From the NCBI RefSeq assembly GCF_910592395.1, contig NC_088325.1, positions 2,945,501-3,009,500 of the forward strand: a DNA stretch of 64,000 nucleotides. The letters run 5' to 3'. Shown here piece by piece: positions 51,543 to 61,503 of the stretch. Made by a program: the position numbers and the translations under genes. Under the pieces are notes generated by a model. The model ran no database searches. It had not been told where the DNA came from and saw only the letters and a list, made by a program, of their open reading frames with translations. The number at the start of each line of letters is the position of its first letter. Positions within the stretch are counted from its first letter, which is position 1. The DNA is from Lineus longissimus (taxonomy: Eukaryota; Nemertea; Pilidiophora; Heteronemertea; Lineidae).

Positions 51543-54500
51543 AGGCGACAGTCAGAGACTGAGTCGGTGGATCAGTTCATAACTGATTTGTTTAGCTTAG
51601 CAGAACATTGTCAATTCGGAAACTTAAAGGATGAGTTGATCCGGGACAGAATCGTTGTTGGCATAAAGGACACTAAGCTAGCTGAGAAAATGCAGCTCAA
51701 CTCTAACTTGACATTGACTAAAGCTATGACAATGGTCAGACAATGTGAAAGCGTTAAAGCACAACAAACTGTGTTAAGGGGCACTGAGCTAGGCAGCACC
51801 GCGGAAGTCGCGAAAGTAGGTGGTTCTGATAAACCTACAAGTAGTAAAGGTGGACACAAGAAACCAGGTTGGGTGAAACAGCATCAGCGAAAGGGAAACC
51901 CAGGTGGGAGAACTAAATCACAATGGAAAAACAAGGACGGGAAGTGTCATAGGTGTGGCAAGACTCCAAGTCATAGTAAACAGAATTGCCCAGCGAAGGA
52001 CGCTGAGTGTCATAAATGCAAATTTACTGGTCATTATCAGAAAATGTGTAAAAACTCTAAAACTGTCAGTGAAATCCAAGAAGAAGGTATATTTCTAGGT
52101 GCAGTTAACAGTAAGTTACACAATGGCTGGGTGAGTGCCGTTAAACTTGGAAGCACCAAGGTTAATTGGAAAATAGACACTGGAGCGGAAGTCTCTTGTA
52201 TCCCGTATGGCATTTACACTAGGAATAAAGCGTCGCTAGGGAAGCTACACCAGCCAGACCGGAAGCTATTCGGTGCTGGAGGGAATGAACTTCAGGTGAA
52301 GGGTGTCATTCTAACCAGGCTACAAAAACGTGATGTCAAGGTTGACTCTGTAGTCTATGTCGTTGATGGACTTAAAAATCCATTACTAGGACAACCAGCG
52401 ATCCGTGCATTGAAGCTTGTGTCTGTTGTAGAATCAGTTGATAGTGAGAGTGCTGATATCAAGAACATTAAGGCCAAATACCCAAAGTTGTTTTCAGGAC
52501 TGGGAAAACTTAAAGGGGACTACACAATAAAGCTAAAAGATGGTGCTGAGCCCTATGCTATTTCTGCGGCTAGACGAATTGCCATTCCACTTTTAACAAG
52601 GACCAAGACGGAACTCGAAAGGATGGCAAACATAGGGGTTGTCTCAGAGGTGAGAGAGCCAACGGATTGGTGTGCTGGCATGGTTGTAGTACCAAAATCG
52701 AACGGTTCTGTAAGAATATGTGTGGACCTGACTAAACTTAATGAAAGTGTCTGTCGTGAAAGGCATCAAATGCCATCTGTTGATTATACTTTGGCACAGT
52801 TAAAGGGTGCAAAGGTCTTTAGTAAGCTAGATGCAAATTCTGGGTTCTGGCAGATCCCATTGGATCCCGAGAGTAGAAAGCTCACAACGTTCATGACCCC
52901 ATGGGGCAGGTACTGTTTCAATAGACTCCCCTATGGAATCTCATCGGGACCCGAACTCTTTCAAAAGCGAATGCAGGAAATTCTTGAAGGACTTGACGGC
53001 GTTCTAGTTGAAATTGACGACATACTTGTCTATGGTATGGATCAGCAGGAACACGATAGGAGGTTACACGCAGTGTTAAACAGACTCATGGAATCGGGAG
53101 TAACTCTGAATGGACCGAAGTGTGAGATCTCTAAGGAGAAACTGTTGTATTTAGCACACATACTTGATAGTGAAGGCATTAGGCCTGACCCAAGGAAAAT
53201 CAAGGCAGTACAGGATTTTCCAGAGCCAAACAATGTGCCAGAACTCAGGAGATTTCTTGGCATGATAACCTATCTAGGGAGATTTATACCGAACTTAGCG
53301 AGTAAGACTGAACCTTTACGTTGTCTTATGAGTAAGAAAAACAGCTGGGTCTGGGAAGGTCCCCAGAAAGGAGCATTTGCAAGCTTGAAAGCAGAGCTAA
53401 TATCTCCACCGTTACTTGCGCATTACGATCCGGAGAAAGAAACCATAGTCTCAGCGGATGCTTCCTCTTATGGATTAGGAGGAGTTATTCTACAGGTTCA
53501 TGAGAAAGGGGTTAAAAGACCTGTAGCATATGCGTCAAGGACTTTAAATGACACTGAGAAGCGTTATGCACAAATCGAGAAAGAGGCGTTAGCGGCCACA
53601 TGGGCTTGCGAGAGATTTTCGGACTATGTGCTAGGGAAAACATTCTCATTGGAGACAGATCATAAGCCTTTAGTTCCACTGCTAGGAGGAGGCAAGAGCC
53701 TCGAAATGCTGCCAGCCAGAGTGCAGAGATTCAAAATGAGACTTATGAAATACTCGTACCAAATCAAACATGTGCCGGGAAAGGAACTCTACATAGCAGA
53801 TGCTCTTTCGAGGGCACCCCTTCAAAGGGAACGATCTGAGGCAGACATAAAATTTGATGCAGATGTCACTGCATACGTTTCGGCTATAACACAAAATCTG
53901 CCAGCCAGTGAAAGACGGCTGCAGCAGATTAAGGAGAAACAATCAGAGGACGAGGTTTGCCGTCAACTGTTGCAGTACTGTAGAGATGGATGGCCAGACC
54001 GTCCATTCGTTGGAGGTGCTGTAAAGCCCTTCTATCCAATCTCAGGCGAGCTTACCGTGCAAGATGGGTTACTAATGAGAGGGACTCGTATAGTCATTCC
54101 GATGAGTATGCGTTTAGAGATACTTGATAAGATCCATGAAGGCCATCAGGGAACAACTAAATGCAGGGAAAGAGCTAAACATAGCGTATGGTGGCCGGGA
54201 TTGAGTACCCAATTGGAGAACCTTGTTAAAAACTGTGCGGTCTGTGCGAAAGTGAGGAGCTATAGGCACGAGCCTAACCTTCAGGGTGAATTTCCTCGCA
54301 GACCTTGGCAAGTCATAGGGACCGATCTTGCCGAACACAAAAAGCAACAGTATCTGATCATAGTCGATTATTATTCTAGGTACATAGAGGTTGAGAAACT
54401 GTCAAGTCTCTCATCTCAGGCAGTCATTGGACACTTGAAAAACATGTTTGCCAGGCATGGAATTCCGGAGAGACTGAGGAGTGATAACGGACCTCAGTAT

Positions 54501-55211
54501 GACTCTCAGGACTTCAGATGTTTTGCCAATAAGTTTGAATTCGAACATGTGACGAGCAGCCCTTTATACCCACAAGGGAATGGAGAAGCTGAGAGAGCGG
54601 TGCAAACGGTTAAAAACTTGATCAAGAAGTCAAAGGACTTCACATTAGCATTGCTAGCGTACCGTTCAACTCCATTGCAAAATGGGTACAGCCCGAGTGA
54701 ACTGTTAATGGGCAGGAGATTGCGGAACACACTTCCTCAGCATCATTCGAAGTTGGAGCCAAAGTGGTCTTATGGTGACTTGAGGAAAAAGGAGGAGGAG
54801 TATAGGAGAAAAATGACTTTGAATGCTGATAAACATCACGCAGCCAGATCACTGCCACAGCTAGGCATAGGAGACACTGTGTGGATTCCTGATAAGGAGG
54901 TCACTGGTTCAATCTCAGGACATGCTGAGACTCCACGTTCTTATGTGGTGACGACACCAAAGGGAACATTTAGGAGAAATAGGCGGAGCTTATGCCAATT
55001 GGCACCGTCTTTGAATACTGATCAGGACAGTCAGGTTGCTCCAGACATTTCAGATCATTCATCTGTGAGCAATGGTGAATCAGGAACAGTTGCAGTAGAA
55101 ACATCACAGAATGATACTAGTAATTCTGCAGGACAATCCACTCCGAGACCACCAGTTGTCACAACCAGATCTGGTAGAATTTCAAAGCCAGCAGTCAGAC
55201 TTGATCTGTAG
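51543..55211 (+). CDS. pol: Gag C-terminal part and Pol polyprotein of the Gypsy element
   Basis: Open for over 1,200 codons. In order: rest of capsid; two zinc knuckles (CHRCGKTPSHSKQNC and CHKCKFTGHYQKMC, about 51950-52050); protease DTGAEVS (about 52178); RT with FSKLDANSGFWQIPL, LPYGISSGPELFQ and the catalytic box EIDDILVYG (about 53009-53035); RNase H DASSYGLGGV (about 53458) and TDHKPLVPL; integrase zinc region HEGHQGTTKC...NCAVC (about 54130-54250); catalytic TDLAEH, RSDNGPQY and NGEAERAV (about 54320-54604). The tail is Ser/Thr-rich. Enzymes look complete. Gypsy-type domain order, unlike the Gmr1-like element at 22878. Confidence 0.93.
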   Translation, partial: RRQSETESVDQFITDLFSLAEHCQFGNLKDELIRDRIVVGIKDTKLAEKMQLNSNLTLTKAMTMVRQCESVKAQQTVLRGTELGSTAEVAKVGGSDKPTSSKGGHKKPGWVKQHQRKGNPGGRTKSQWKNKDGKCHRCGKTPSHSKQNCPAKDAECHKCKFTGHYQKMCKNSKTVSEIQEEGIFLGAVNSKLHNGWVSAVKLGSTKVNWKIDTGAEVSCIPYGIYTRNKASLGKLHQPDRKLFGAGGNELQVKGVILTRLQKRDVKVDSVVYVVDGLKNPLLGQPAIRALKLVSVVESVDSESADIKNIKAKYPKLFSGLGKLKGDYTIKLKDGAEPYAISAARRIAIPLLTRTKTELERMANIGVVSEVREPTDWCAGMVVVPKSNGSVRICVDLTKLNESVCRERHQMPSVDYTLAQLKGAKVFSKLDANSGFWQIPLDPESRKLTTFMTPWGRYCFNRLPYGISSGPELFQKRMQEILEGLDGVLVEIDDILVYGMDQQEHDRRLHAVLNRLMESGVTLNGPKCEISKEKLLYLAHILDSEGIRPDPRKIKAVQDFPEPNNVPELRRFLGMITYLGRFIPNLASKTEPLRCLMSKKNSWVWEGPQKGAFASLKAELISPPLLAHYDPEKETIVSADASSYGLGGVILQVHEKGVKRPVAYASRTLNDTEKRYAQIEKEALAATWACERFSDYVLGKTFSLETDHKPLVPLLGGGKSLEMLPARVQRFKMRLMKYSYQIKHVPGKELYIADALSRAPLQRERSEADIKFDADVTAYVSAITQNLPASERRLQQIKEKQSEDEVCRQLLQYCRDGWPDRPFVGGAVKPFYPISGELTVQDGLLMRGTRIVIPMSMRLEILDKIHEGHQGTTKCRERAKHSVWWPGLSTQLENLVKNCAVCAKVRSYRHEPNLQGEFPRRPWQVIGTDLAEHKKQQYLIIVDYYSRYIEVEKLSSLSSQAVIGHLKNMFARHGIPERLRSDNGPQYDSQDFRCFANKFEFEHVTSSPLYPQGNGEAERAVQTVKNLIKKSKDFTLALLAYRSTPLQNGYSPSELLMGRRLRNTLPQHHSKLEPKWSYGDLRKKEEEYRRKMTLNADKHHAARSLPQLGIGDTVWIPDKEVTGSISGHAETPRSYVVTTPKGTFRRNRRSLCQLAPSLNTDQDSQVAPDISDHSSVSNGESGTVAVETSQNDTSNSAGQSTPRPPVVTTRSGRISKPAVRLDL

Positions 55212-55392
55212 ACTTTGTAATGAAAAGAAGTCAGGATGTTGTAATTCATAGTATTTCCATAAGAGACATTGGGTTAATATAGTTATAATAGTTATAATCT
55301 AGTTCAGAGACATTTGAGGAATCATCTCTATAGCTAAAATTTAAGTTGAGTGTTCAGTTGTTCATTGGACTTTTATAGGACTCTTTAAAGGC
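55212..55392 (+). other. 3' untranslated part of the Gypsy element
   Basis: Short non-coding stretch before the polypurine tract; contains a direct repeat of ATAGTTATAAT. Confidence 0.6.
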
Positions 55393-55405
55393 TGAGAAAG
55401 GGGGA
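55393..55405 (+). promoter_or_regulatory. Polypurine tract of the polB Gypsy element
   Basis: GAGAAAGGGGGA immediately before the 3' LTR. Confidence 0.8.
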
Positions 55406-55547
55406 TGTAGTATGAGACACCATACATTATGAGTCGAGTTCAATAGGCTATGCCCAGAGGGCGCTGTAATTTAGTGACTACTAATAAACATGTTATGTTT
55501 TCATATCCGCCTTGTTTATGATCATCAACCTACGTAAATCCTCGACA
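55406..55547 (+). repeat. 3' LTR of the polB Gypsy element
   Basis: 142 bp, followed by the second CTGTT. Confidence 0.93.
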
Positions 55548-57916
55548 CTGTTGGTGTTTATGTTCACTCAGACTACACACACCTTTACAGTAGCCAGTAT
55601 GTGTCTCACAGGGGTGCTGATGTTGTAGATGTGTTCTGTAATTGGTTAATCAGGATGGAAGAACAATTCTCTAATTTATTGAACTGTAACTTTCCTCTAA
55701 CAATGACAGATGAAGACTGGCATAAATATCAATTAGAAACACATTGTTACTATTGTAATCAACCTTTGGGATATGACAAGGTCAAGGATCATGATCACTA
55801 CTGTGGTAGATATCGAGGTGCTGCTCACAACTCGTGTAATTTGAATGAAAAGAAAGCTATGTTTGTTCCAGTGTTTTTTCACAATCTCAGTAATTACGAT
55901 TCTCACTTATTTATTAAAGAATTAATGAATAAGCTACCGAAGTACAAGAAACTGAAAATACTTGCCAACACATCAGAGGAATACATTTCATTTCAGTTCG
56001 GTTGTTTCAGGTTTTTGGACTCGTACAGATTCCTGCAGTCCAGTTTAGACAACATAACCAAATCAATGTTGGATGATGATTTTAAAATTACCAGACAGCT
56101 GTTCCCAAATACCACTGACTTTAAGCTATTGAGGAAGAAGGGTTCAGTACCTTACTCTTTTTACACATCACATGAAAGCTACAATGTTACTTACCTAGAA
56201 AAGTCTATGTTTTTTGACGAATTGAAAAATGAAATGGCACCTGATTCTGCCTATGATGAGGCTAAGGTAATATGGGATCATTTCAAGATCAGGAATCACG
56301 GTGAGTTCATTGACCTCTACCTCAAAACTGATGTGATCCTTTTAGCTGATTTATTTGAGAAATTCAGGGATGTCAATTTGAACTACTTTCAGATAGATCC
56401 CTGTCACTGTTACTCGGCACCAGGCCTAACCTGGCAAGCTGGTTTGAAGTACACAGGAATAAACCTAGAACTACTGACTGATACCAACATCTTACTTACT
56501 TTTGAGAAAGCAATACGAGGTGGAATTTCGGGTGTTATGGGAACAAGACATGTCAAGGCAGATGAACACCACAAACTACTCTACGTAGACGCAAATAATC
56601 TCTACGGCTGGTCCATGATGGAACCTCAACCCTATGGTAGTTTTGAAATGATAGATATTGATCCACTTAACATGAATGTTATCAGTAAAGAGCAGATTAT
56701 GGCAATTCCAAGTGATAGTGAAGTAGGCTACTTCTTAGAGGTTGATTTGGAGTATCCAGGAAATATTAAATTTAAGTCAAGGAACTTTCCATTCTGTCCC
56801 GAATCTCTCTTTATTGAAGATGATGAATTAAGTCCTTACCAGAGAGAGTTACTGGGTGATGATAAAAGATCAAATGTAGAGAAACTAATACTAACACAAA
56901 AGGATAAAACTAATTACATAGTGCATTACAGAATGCTACAATTTTACCTAAAGCACGGAATGGTACTTAAGAGGGTTCATTCAGCGATAAGCTTTAAACA
57001 ATCAAAGTGGTTAGCACCATACATTGATTTTAACACTAAAAGACGTATGGACTCTAAGACTGATTTTGAGAAAGATTACTTTAAATTAATGAATAATGCG
57101 TTCTATGGAAAAACTTGTGAGAATGTAAGGAACAGGGTTGAAATTGAATTTGTATCGGACGGGAAGAGAGCCAGGAATGTAATGGCCAATCCCAGGTTTT
57201 CATCGATATGCGTATTTGACGAACATAATGCTGCTATTAGCATGAGGAAAACATCAATGAAATTCAACAAACCAATCTACATAGGAGCTTCAGTACTTGA
57301 ATTGTCTAAATTATTAATGTATGAATTCTATTATGAAGTTCTTCAACCGTACTTTGGTGAGAAAAATATTGAACTGCTGTATCTAGATACAGATTCCTTT
57401 GTACTTAACATTAATACTGATGACTTAACTAAAGACTTAAAGGAGTTGAGACACTATTTTGACTTCAGTAATTATCCAAAAGATCATCCACTCTATGATA
57501 CCAGTAAGAAGAAGGTACCAGGCTACTTTAAGGATGAGCTAGGAGGAGTAGAGATGACTGAATTCATTGCCCTGAGAAGTAAGATGTACGCTTACAGGAC
57601 CAAGACTATGTCTGGAGAGCAAGGCTCGACAAAAGATTACGATTCTAAGAAATTGAAGGGTATTGCCAAGAATGTAGTAAGGAGAAATATCTCATTTGAT
57701 GACTATGTTGATTGTCTTGAAAAGAGTAGGTCATTTTACCACAAGATGAGACACTTAAGATCAGATAAACACCAAATCTATTTGGAAGAAGTTGACAAAA
57801 AAAGCCTCAGTCCTTTTGATGACAAGAGGTTCATACTTGAAGATGGAATAAGCACCTTACCATTTGGAATGTATTATGAAGGCTACATAGATTACAGCGA
57901 TTCAAACTTCGCTTGA

Positions 57917-58077
57917 GTCGGACTACGTCCAGAGAACAAAGTTCGATTAAACTAATGAATAGGGTGGTGCTGATGGTAGTGTTACTTGGTGAAATTCATC
58001 CCTAACACCGAAGTCATGATAATAGTGATAGTGATACACCACATTAGGATTAGGACGTAGTCCGGGTCCTGTTTGAT
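57917..58077. other. Convergent 3' junction, element 2
   Basis: Counterpart of 1454-1615: one module (GGAC-tac-GTCC, GAAC-aaa-GTTC, 57917-57946) without the extra A of element 1, and a GGAC-gta-GTCC hairpin. Confidence 0.5.
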
Positions 58078-58737
58078 TTACTGAACTTTTAGTTTTTCTA
58101 GCATCTCTGTCTGTGCTAGTTTTTTTCCTTCTTCTAAAAAAGTCTTCTTTAAAGACTCTACATCAACAGCTGAACTTGCCTCCCTTTGTTTTTTCCTAAT
58201 GGCATTTTTCATCGAAATGTATTTCTCCTTCTCCTTGAGAATCAAAGTAAACTCATCTGTAGATATGTGAGAATCGGTTAAGGCTTTACTAACCAAATCA
58301 TTGATTGTGTTCAGTTTTGAAATTGCCAACATTCTGATATTCTCATGCTTTTCAATTTTCCTTAGAATATTCTTTTTCTCCCAGCCTAAGGCTGATGAAA
58401 TAATGGCACTACCTATTGTTACGCCACCCAAAGCTAAGCCTATCGGTGCCGTGATGACACCAGCTAGAGCGGAAACACCAACAGATCCGGCTGCTACGCT
58501 AGTTAAATTAAGGAAATGGCTAATGCCAGTAATTACGCTAAATGCTTTTTTGTACTTTGAAAATAGCTTTCTTCTAAATTCAATCTCGCTTTCTAAGAAA
58601 CTCTTAACCTCACATATTTGTTGTAGTCTGAAAGCCTGAGGGTTACTTTCTGTATGCTTTTCAGACCTTTCATAGTTCAATTGACTTTCAGAGTTTAAAT
58701 TACTTAAATCTGGATAAACCTTATTGTCTCCATCCAT
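58078..58737 (-). CDS. Membrane protein, 219 aa (element 2 copy)
   Basis: Matches 1616-2275 with about nine substitutions (for example TAISHF/TGISHF, ARSVG/AGSVG, IFSKY/LFSKY) and no indel. The many conservative changes and unbroken frame support a real gene. Start ATG at 58737 in TTAAATG. Structure as described for element 1: polar head, hydrophobic Gly/Ala stretch, charged helical tail. Function unknown. Confidence 0.8.
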   Translation of the reverse strand: MDGDNKVYPDLSNLNSESQLNYERSEKHTESNPQAFRLQQICEVKSFLESEIEFRRKLFSKYKKAFSVITGISHFLNLTSVAAGSVGVSALAGVITAPIGLALGGVTIGSAIISSALGWEKKNILRKIEKHENIRMLAISKLNTINDLVSKALTDSHISTDEFTLILKEKEKYISMKNAIRKKQREASSAVDVESLKKTFLEEGKKLAQTEMLEKLKVQ

Positions 58738-58741
58738 TTAA

Positions 58742-59011
58742 TTAGTGGGAATAACTAGAATCAGTTGTTCTGTCATTTCTAGTGTTTAGTGTTGATCTTG
58801 CAGACACTACAGGTTTTTGTTGTACATTAAATTTTAAAGGTTTTTCTGACCCAACAGGTTTTTCTGACCCAGCAGGCCCAGCAGGTTTTAAAGGTTTTTC
58901 GGGACCAGACTCCAACTTTGACTCTACTTCTGCCTCTAATTCTCTATGAAATCGTTCTAATCTTTCTTTCCAATTACATGGTCGTTTTGTGTAACCCCAA
59001 GTTCTATTCAT
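58742..59011 (-). CDS. Small charged protein, 89 aa (element 2 copy)
   Basis: As 2280-2531, longer by six residues through a second SEKPVG-type repeat in the middle. Start in TTAAATG. The repeat length change is in frame. Function unknown. Confidence 0.65.
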   Translation of the reverse strand: MNRTWGYTKRPCNWKERLERFHRELEAEVESKLESGPEKPLKPAGPAGSEKPVGSEKPLKFNVQQKPVVSARSTLNTRNDRTTDSSYSH

Positions 59012-59030
59012 TTAATTAAGTAAAATAAAA

Positions 59031-60257
59031 TCAATTCACTGCAAAGAGTAAATTTCTTTCAAGTCTATTATTCAACTTAATCATCTCGTTTATGATTTCT
59101 GTCTGACTACATATGTTAATGTTCTGGTTCATTCTCATGTTATTATTTAAATTCGATAATCTATCAAGAAGAATCATATTTTCATCACGAAGATAATCCC
59201 CGAAATGCTGTGATATCACTATTTTCCAATTTGGTATTACATCCTGGTCTCGAAAGACAAACCAGTTTTCACTTCTCATTTTTACCATGAAATCCATTGA
59301 CCTATCCAATTGATCCTTAAATAGTGTGTAGTCTACTTTAGCACTCTTCTGTCTGTTTTGTGTTTTAGACATTGGTCTAATGTTAAACCAAGCAAAGCAC
59401 AGTTCAGGTTTATCTTTGAATTCCTTGATTGGTAAGACATGATCCAACTCTTCTTCTACTATTCGAACTCTGTTCTCGGGACTTTGTCCTATTGGAGATA
59501 GACTCCTCTGGTACTCTAACCACTGTGAGAAGAAACTGTCTGTACATCCTAGATTGAATGATGAATTACCGGTCGAGCTTTGCTCTCTGGACCTTGTCCT
59601 AGTCAGACTTCGTCCTGAGAGCAGAGCTCGATTACACTCTCCCTTAGAAATGCGGTTTAGACCAACTCTAATTTTGTGTCTGTCTCTATTACCATTTTGG
59701 TCAAGGTAATCCTTTTTGTAATATGAATTAAAACATGATCTACAGTTACCTCTATTTCCGTCTTTACCAAATTCACCATCACTTAGTAATTTATTTTCAT
59801 AACATTTATTACATCCCTTGATTTTACTTGAACCACATTCTTTACAGTAATCAAGTAGTTTATTACGCCTGTTCTTTTCTAAATTAATTTCAGGTTTCTT
59901 TTCACAGTACTTAACACAATAAATTGTAGGTTGATTTTCCATGTTTTGATTCATCATATTATTCTGATTTTCCATATTTTGATTTTCCATGTTTTGATTT
60001 AAGATAAACTGATTTATCATATTTTGATTTAACATAATCTGATTTATCATATTTTGATTTAACATATTATTTTGATGCAAATAATACAAAAACTTCTGAA
60101 TATTTTGATTCATCATATTATCATGATTCATCATATTATTCTGATTCATCATATTATTCTGATTCATCATATTATTCTGATTCATCATACCATTTTGATT
60201 CATCATACCATTTTGATTCATCATACCATTTTGATTATCAAATATTGCTCCATCCAT
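59031..60257 (-). CDS. Zinc-binding HNH-type protein, 408 aa (element 2 copy)
   Basis: The C-terminal ~310 residues match 2551-3567 closely, including CKEC/CNKC/CRSC zinc pairs and the LDHVLPI...NIRPM HNH-like core (one CVKC pair reads CVKYC here, so one knuckle has lost its spacing). The N-terminal ~110 residues are completely different: Met/Asn/Gln repeats of MMNQN and related units instead of YQQQPM. A repeat tract in the same place has been replaced or rewritten while the rest barely changed. Modules at 59574-59630 give RALLSGRSLTRTRSREQSS. Probably a nuclease; not proven. Confidence 0.75.
   Translation of the reverse strand: MDGAIFDNQNGMMNQNGMMNQNGMMNQNNMMNQNNMMNQNNMMNHDNMMNQNIQKFLYYLHQNNMLNQNMINQIMLNQNMINQFILNQNMENQNMENQNNMMNQNMENQPTIYCVKYCEKKPEINLEKNRRNKLLDYCKECGSSKIKGCNKCYENKLLSDGEFGKDGNRGNCRSCFNSYYKKDYLDQNGNRDRHKIRVGLNRISKGECNRALLSGRSLTRTRSREQSSTGNSSFNLGCTDSFFSQWLEYQRSLSPIGQSPENRVRIVEEELDHVLPIKEFKDKPELCFAWFNIRPMSKTQNRQKSAKVDYTLFKDQLDRSMDFMVKMRSENWFVFRDQDVIPNWKIVISQHFGDYLRDENMILLDRLSNLNNNMRMNQNINICSQTEIINEMIKLNNRLERNLLFAVN
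59574..59630. repeat. Two inverted-orientation hairpin modules in the HNH-type gene
   Basis: First GAGC-ttt-GCTC with GGAC-ctt-GTCC, second the opposite order (AGAC-ttc-GTCC, GAGC-aga-GCTC). Same site as 3094-3150, different orientation of the first unit. Confidence 0.8.
59935..60240 (-). repeat. Met/Asn/Gln-encoding tandem repeat
   Basis: Short imperfect repeats of (on the coding strand) ATGAATCAAAAT type, about 300 bp, coding for the N-terminus of the HNH-type protein. Absent from element 1. Confidence 0.85.
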
Positions 60258-60344
60258 TTCTTTCTTTATTTAGTAGGACATTTTTTTTTAAATTACGTTT
60301 TTCGAACTTGTTCTTGTGACTTAAGTCACTTTAGAGACTTTATT

Positions 60345-61496
60345 TCATTTCAATGATTTGATATCAGAAACTGGTAACCATTCATTGAACTTATCACTGT
60401 AACCCTTCCACTTCACTAATCCGTATTTCTTGCCTTTACTGGTCTTGTACCTTAGGATTTTCTCGATCTTGTACTCTAGCTGGTCAGGATTAGGAACATA
60501 GCTCAATTCCTCTTCATAGAAATATCCTTGAATTTCTTCTTTGTGGTAATCCTCAAGCTGGTAGACGATAGGGTGAGTAAAGATGATCTGTTTGATTTGG
60601 AACACCTCCTCAGTGTAGTTGGGCATGTAACCTTTACCGAAAATGGACTTGTACTTTGAAATTCTTACACTGTCACCTACTTTGTACTTTGGATCACCAA
60701 ATGTCTCTTTGAGGTGAAGACCGTAAAGATTGTACCACACTGTTCCTTCGTTTTCCATCTTTCTGGCGTCTACAGGTTTCATACCTATTGATGAGTGAAA
60801 TGTGTTATTGTAGCCGCTGACCAGGTCATCCAGAACATCAATCCACTTGTCAGTCTCCTTAGCGGTGAAATAACGCCACATTTTTTCTTTAAGGGTTCTA
60901 TCGAATCTCTCTACTACTGCTGCCTTCTTATCAGATTTTGTGGAGAACCAGTCTATGTCATTTTCTGTTAAGAGTTCCTTGAAGTGTTTGTTGTAAAATT
61001 CTTTACCGTCATCAAACTGGATTTTCGTTGGTTTTGCTTCCTCAAATATCACTTTAAATGCATCTCTGATTTCTTCTCCCCTCTTACTCTTAACTGCTAG
61101 AGCCCAAGAAAAACGACTAAATAGATCTATGACTGGTAAAATGAATCTGTTGCCTTTATTTTGTTTCTCGAATTTTTGCATGTCAACCAGATCTGCTTGC
61201 CATTGTTGATCGATGTACGATACCATTGTCTTCCTGAAGGTGAATTTCTTAATGGCCGGTTTGTGTAGTTGATGAGTTGGTAGTGTTTCTAGAAATTCTT
61301 TCACTTCTTTTTGTTTAATAAGTTTTCCTGAGCGGGACTTTGTCCCTAACAACGAAGTTGTGCTCTGCTCTCGTGACGAAGTCATATCTTCCTTGATCTG
61401 TTTCCAGATTTTACTCAAAGAACTGTAAGCCACGGGACTCTCGGGGTTGTAGTACAAATCCCTTAGATACTGCTGTGTGTCATCCTTTACATTCAT
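60345..61496 (-). CDS. int: Polinton integrase with chromodomain, 383 aa (intact)
   Basis: RVE/DDE integrase. Catalytic residues by position: D102 (WQADLVDM), D162 (FDDGKEF) and E196 (VVERFDRT); D162 to E196 spacing is 34. A basic linker follows and then an SH3-like region (YKVGDSVRISKYK). The chromodomain (about 342-383, LRYKTSKGKKYGLVKWKGYSDKFNEWLP split here into its parts) could steer insertion to chromatin marks. It is the only intact integrase of the two elements. Start shared with the ATPase in CATTTAAATG. A module remnant forms residues ~39-57. Confidence 0.95.
   Translation of the reverse strand: MNVKDDTQQYLRDLYYNPESPVAYSSLSKIWKQIKEDMTSSREQSTTSLLGTKSRSGKLIKQKEVKEFLETLPTHQLHKPAIKKFTFRKTMVSYIDQQWQADLVDMQKFEKQNKGNRFILPVIDLFSRFSWALAVKSKRGEEIRDAFKVIFEEAKPTKIQFDDGKEFYNKHFKELLTENDIDWFSTKSDKKAAVVERFDRTLKEKMWRYFTAKETDKWIDVLDDLVSGYNNTFHSSIGMKPVDARKMENEGTVWYNLYGLHLKETFGDPKYKVGDSVRISKYKSIFGKGYMPNYTEEVFQIKQIIFTHPIVYQLEDYHKEEIQGYFYEEELSYVPNPDQLEYKIEKILRYKTSKGKKYGLVKWKGYSDKFNEWLPVSDIKSLK
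61336..61388. repeat. Hairpin-module remnant in integrase (element 2)
   Basis: Same as 4643-4695. Confidence 0.5.
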
Positions 61497-61503
61497 TTAA
61501 ATG
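61494..61503. promoter_or_regulatory. Bidirectional start element CATTTAAATG (element 2)
   Basis: Same palindrome as 4804-4813: both start codons in TAAATG, 4 bp between genes. Confidence 0.6.

Larger units (their letters stand above)
50766..55547 (+). mobile_element. Ty3/Gypsy retrotransposon inside polB
   Basis: 142-bp LTRs (50766-50907, 55406-55547) that look identical, CTGTT on both sides (50761-50765 and 55548-55552), tRNA-Leu primer site and G-rich polypurine tract. Pol order is PR-RT-RH-INT. The short LTRs and Leu primer resemble the Mag/Steamer group, a tentative call. One nonsense codon in gag is the only break seen, so the insertion is recent. Confidence 0.95.
49410..57916 (+). pseudogene. 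polB: Polinton DNA polymerase B, interrupted
   Basis: Protein-primed-type family-B polymerase. N-terminus from ATG 49410 has a C2H2 finger (CTTCDKYISYNNMAIHRRTKGH region) and the GSG...AVIN block typical of transposon PolBs. A TGA at 50076-50078 replaces an expected Trp codon. Exo I (YADFEAI, about 50645) is followed by a Gypsy element at 50766-55547. The frame continues exactly after one CTGTT copy. Then come an endonuclease VII-like zinc region (CYYC...DHDH...RGAAH..CN, about 55742-55840), Exo II (HNLSNYDSH, about 55885), Exo III (KTDVILLAD, about 56320), motif A (about 56585), NNAFYGK (about 57092) and YLDTDS (57380-57397). Module remnants lie at 50116-50145, 50181-50208 and 50686-50703. 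Excluding the insertion, about 1240 codons. Confidence 0.93.

Noticed and set aside
50766-55547. The polB interruption as an intron
   Set aside because: It has LTRs, a CTGTT target duplication, primer site and a full Pol frame.
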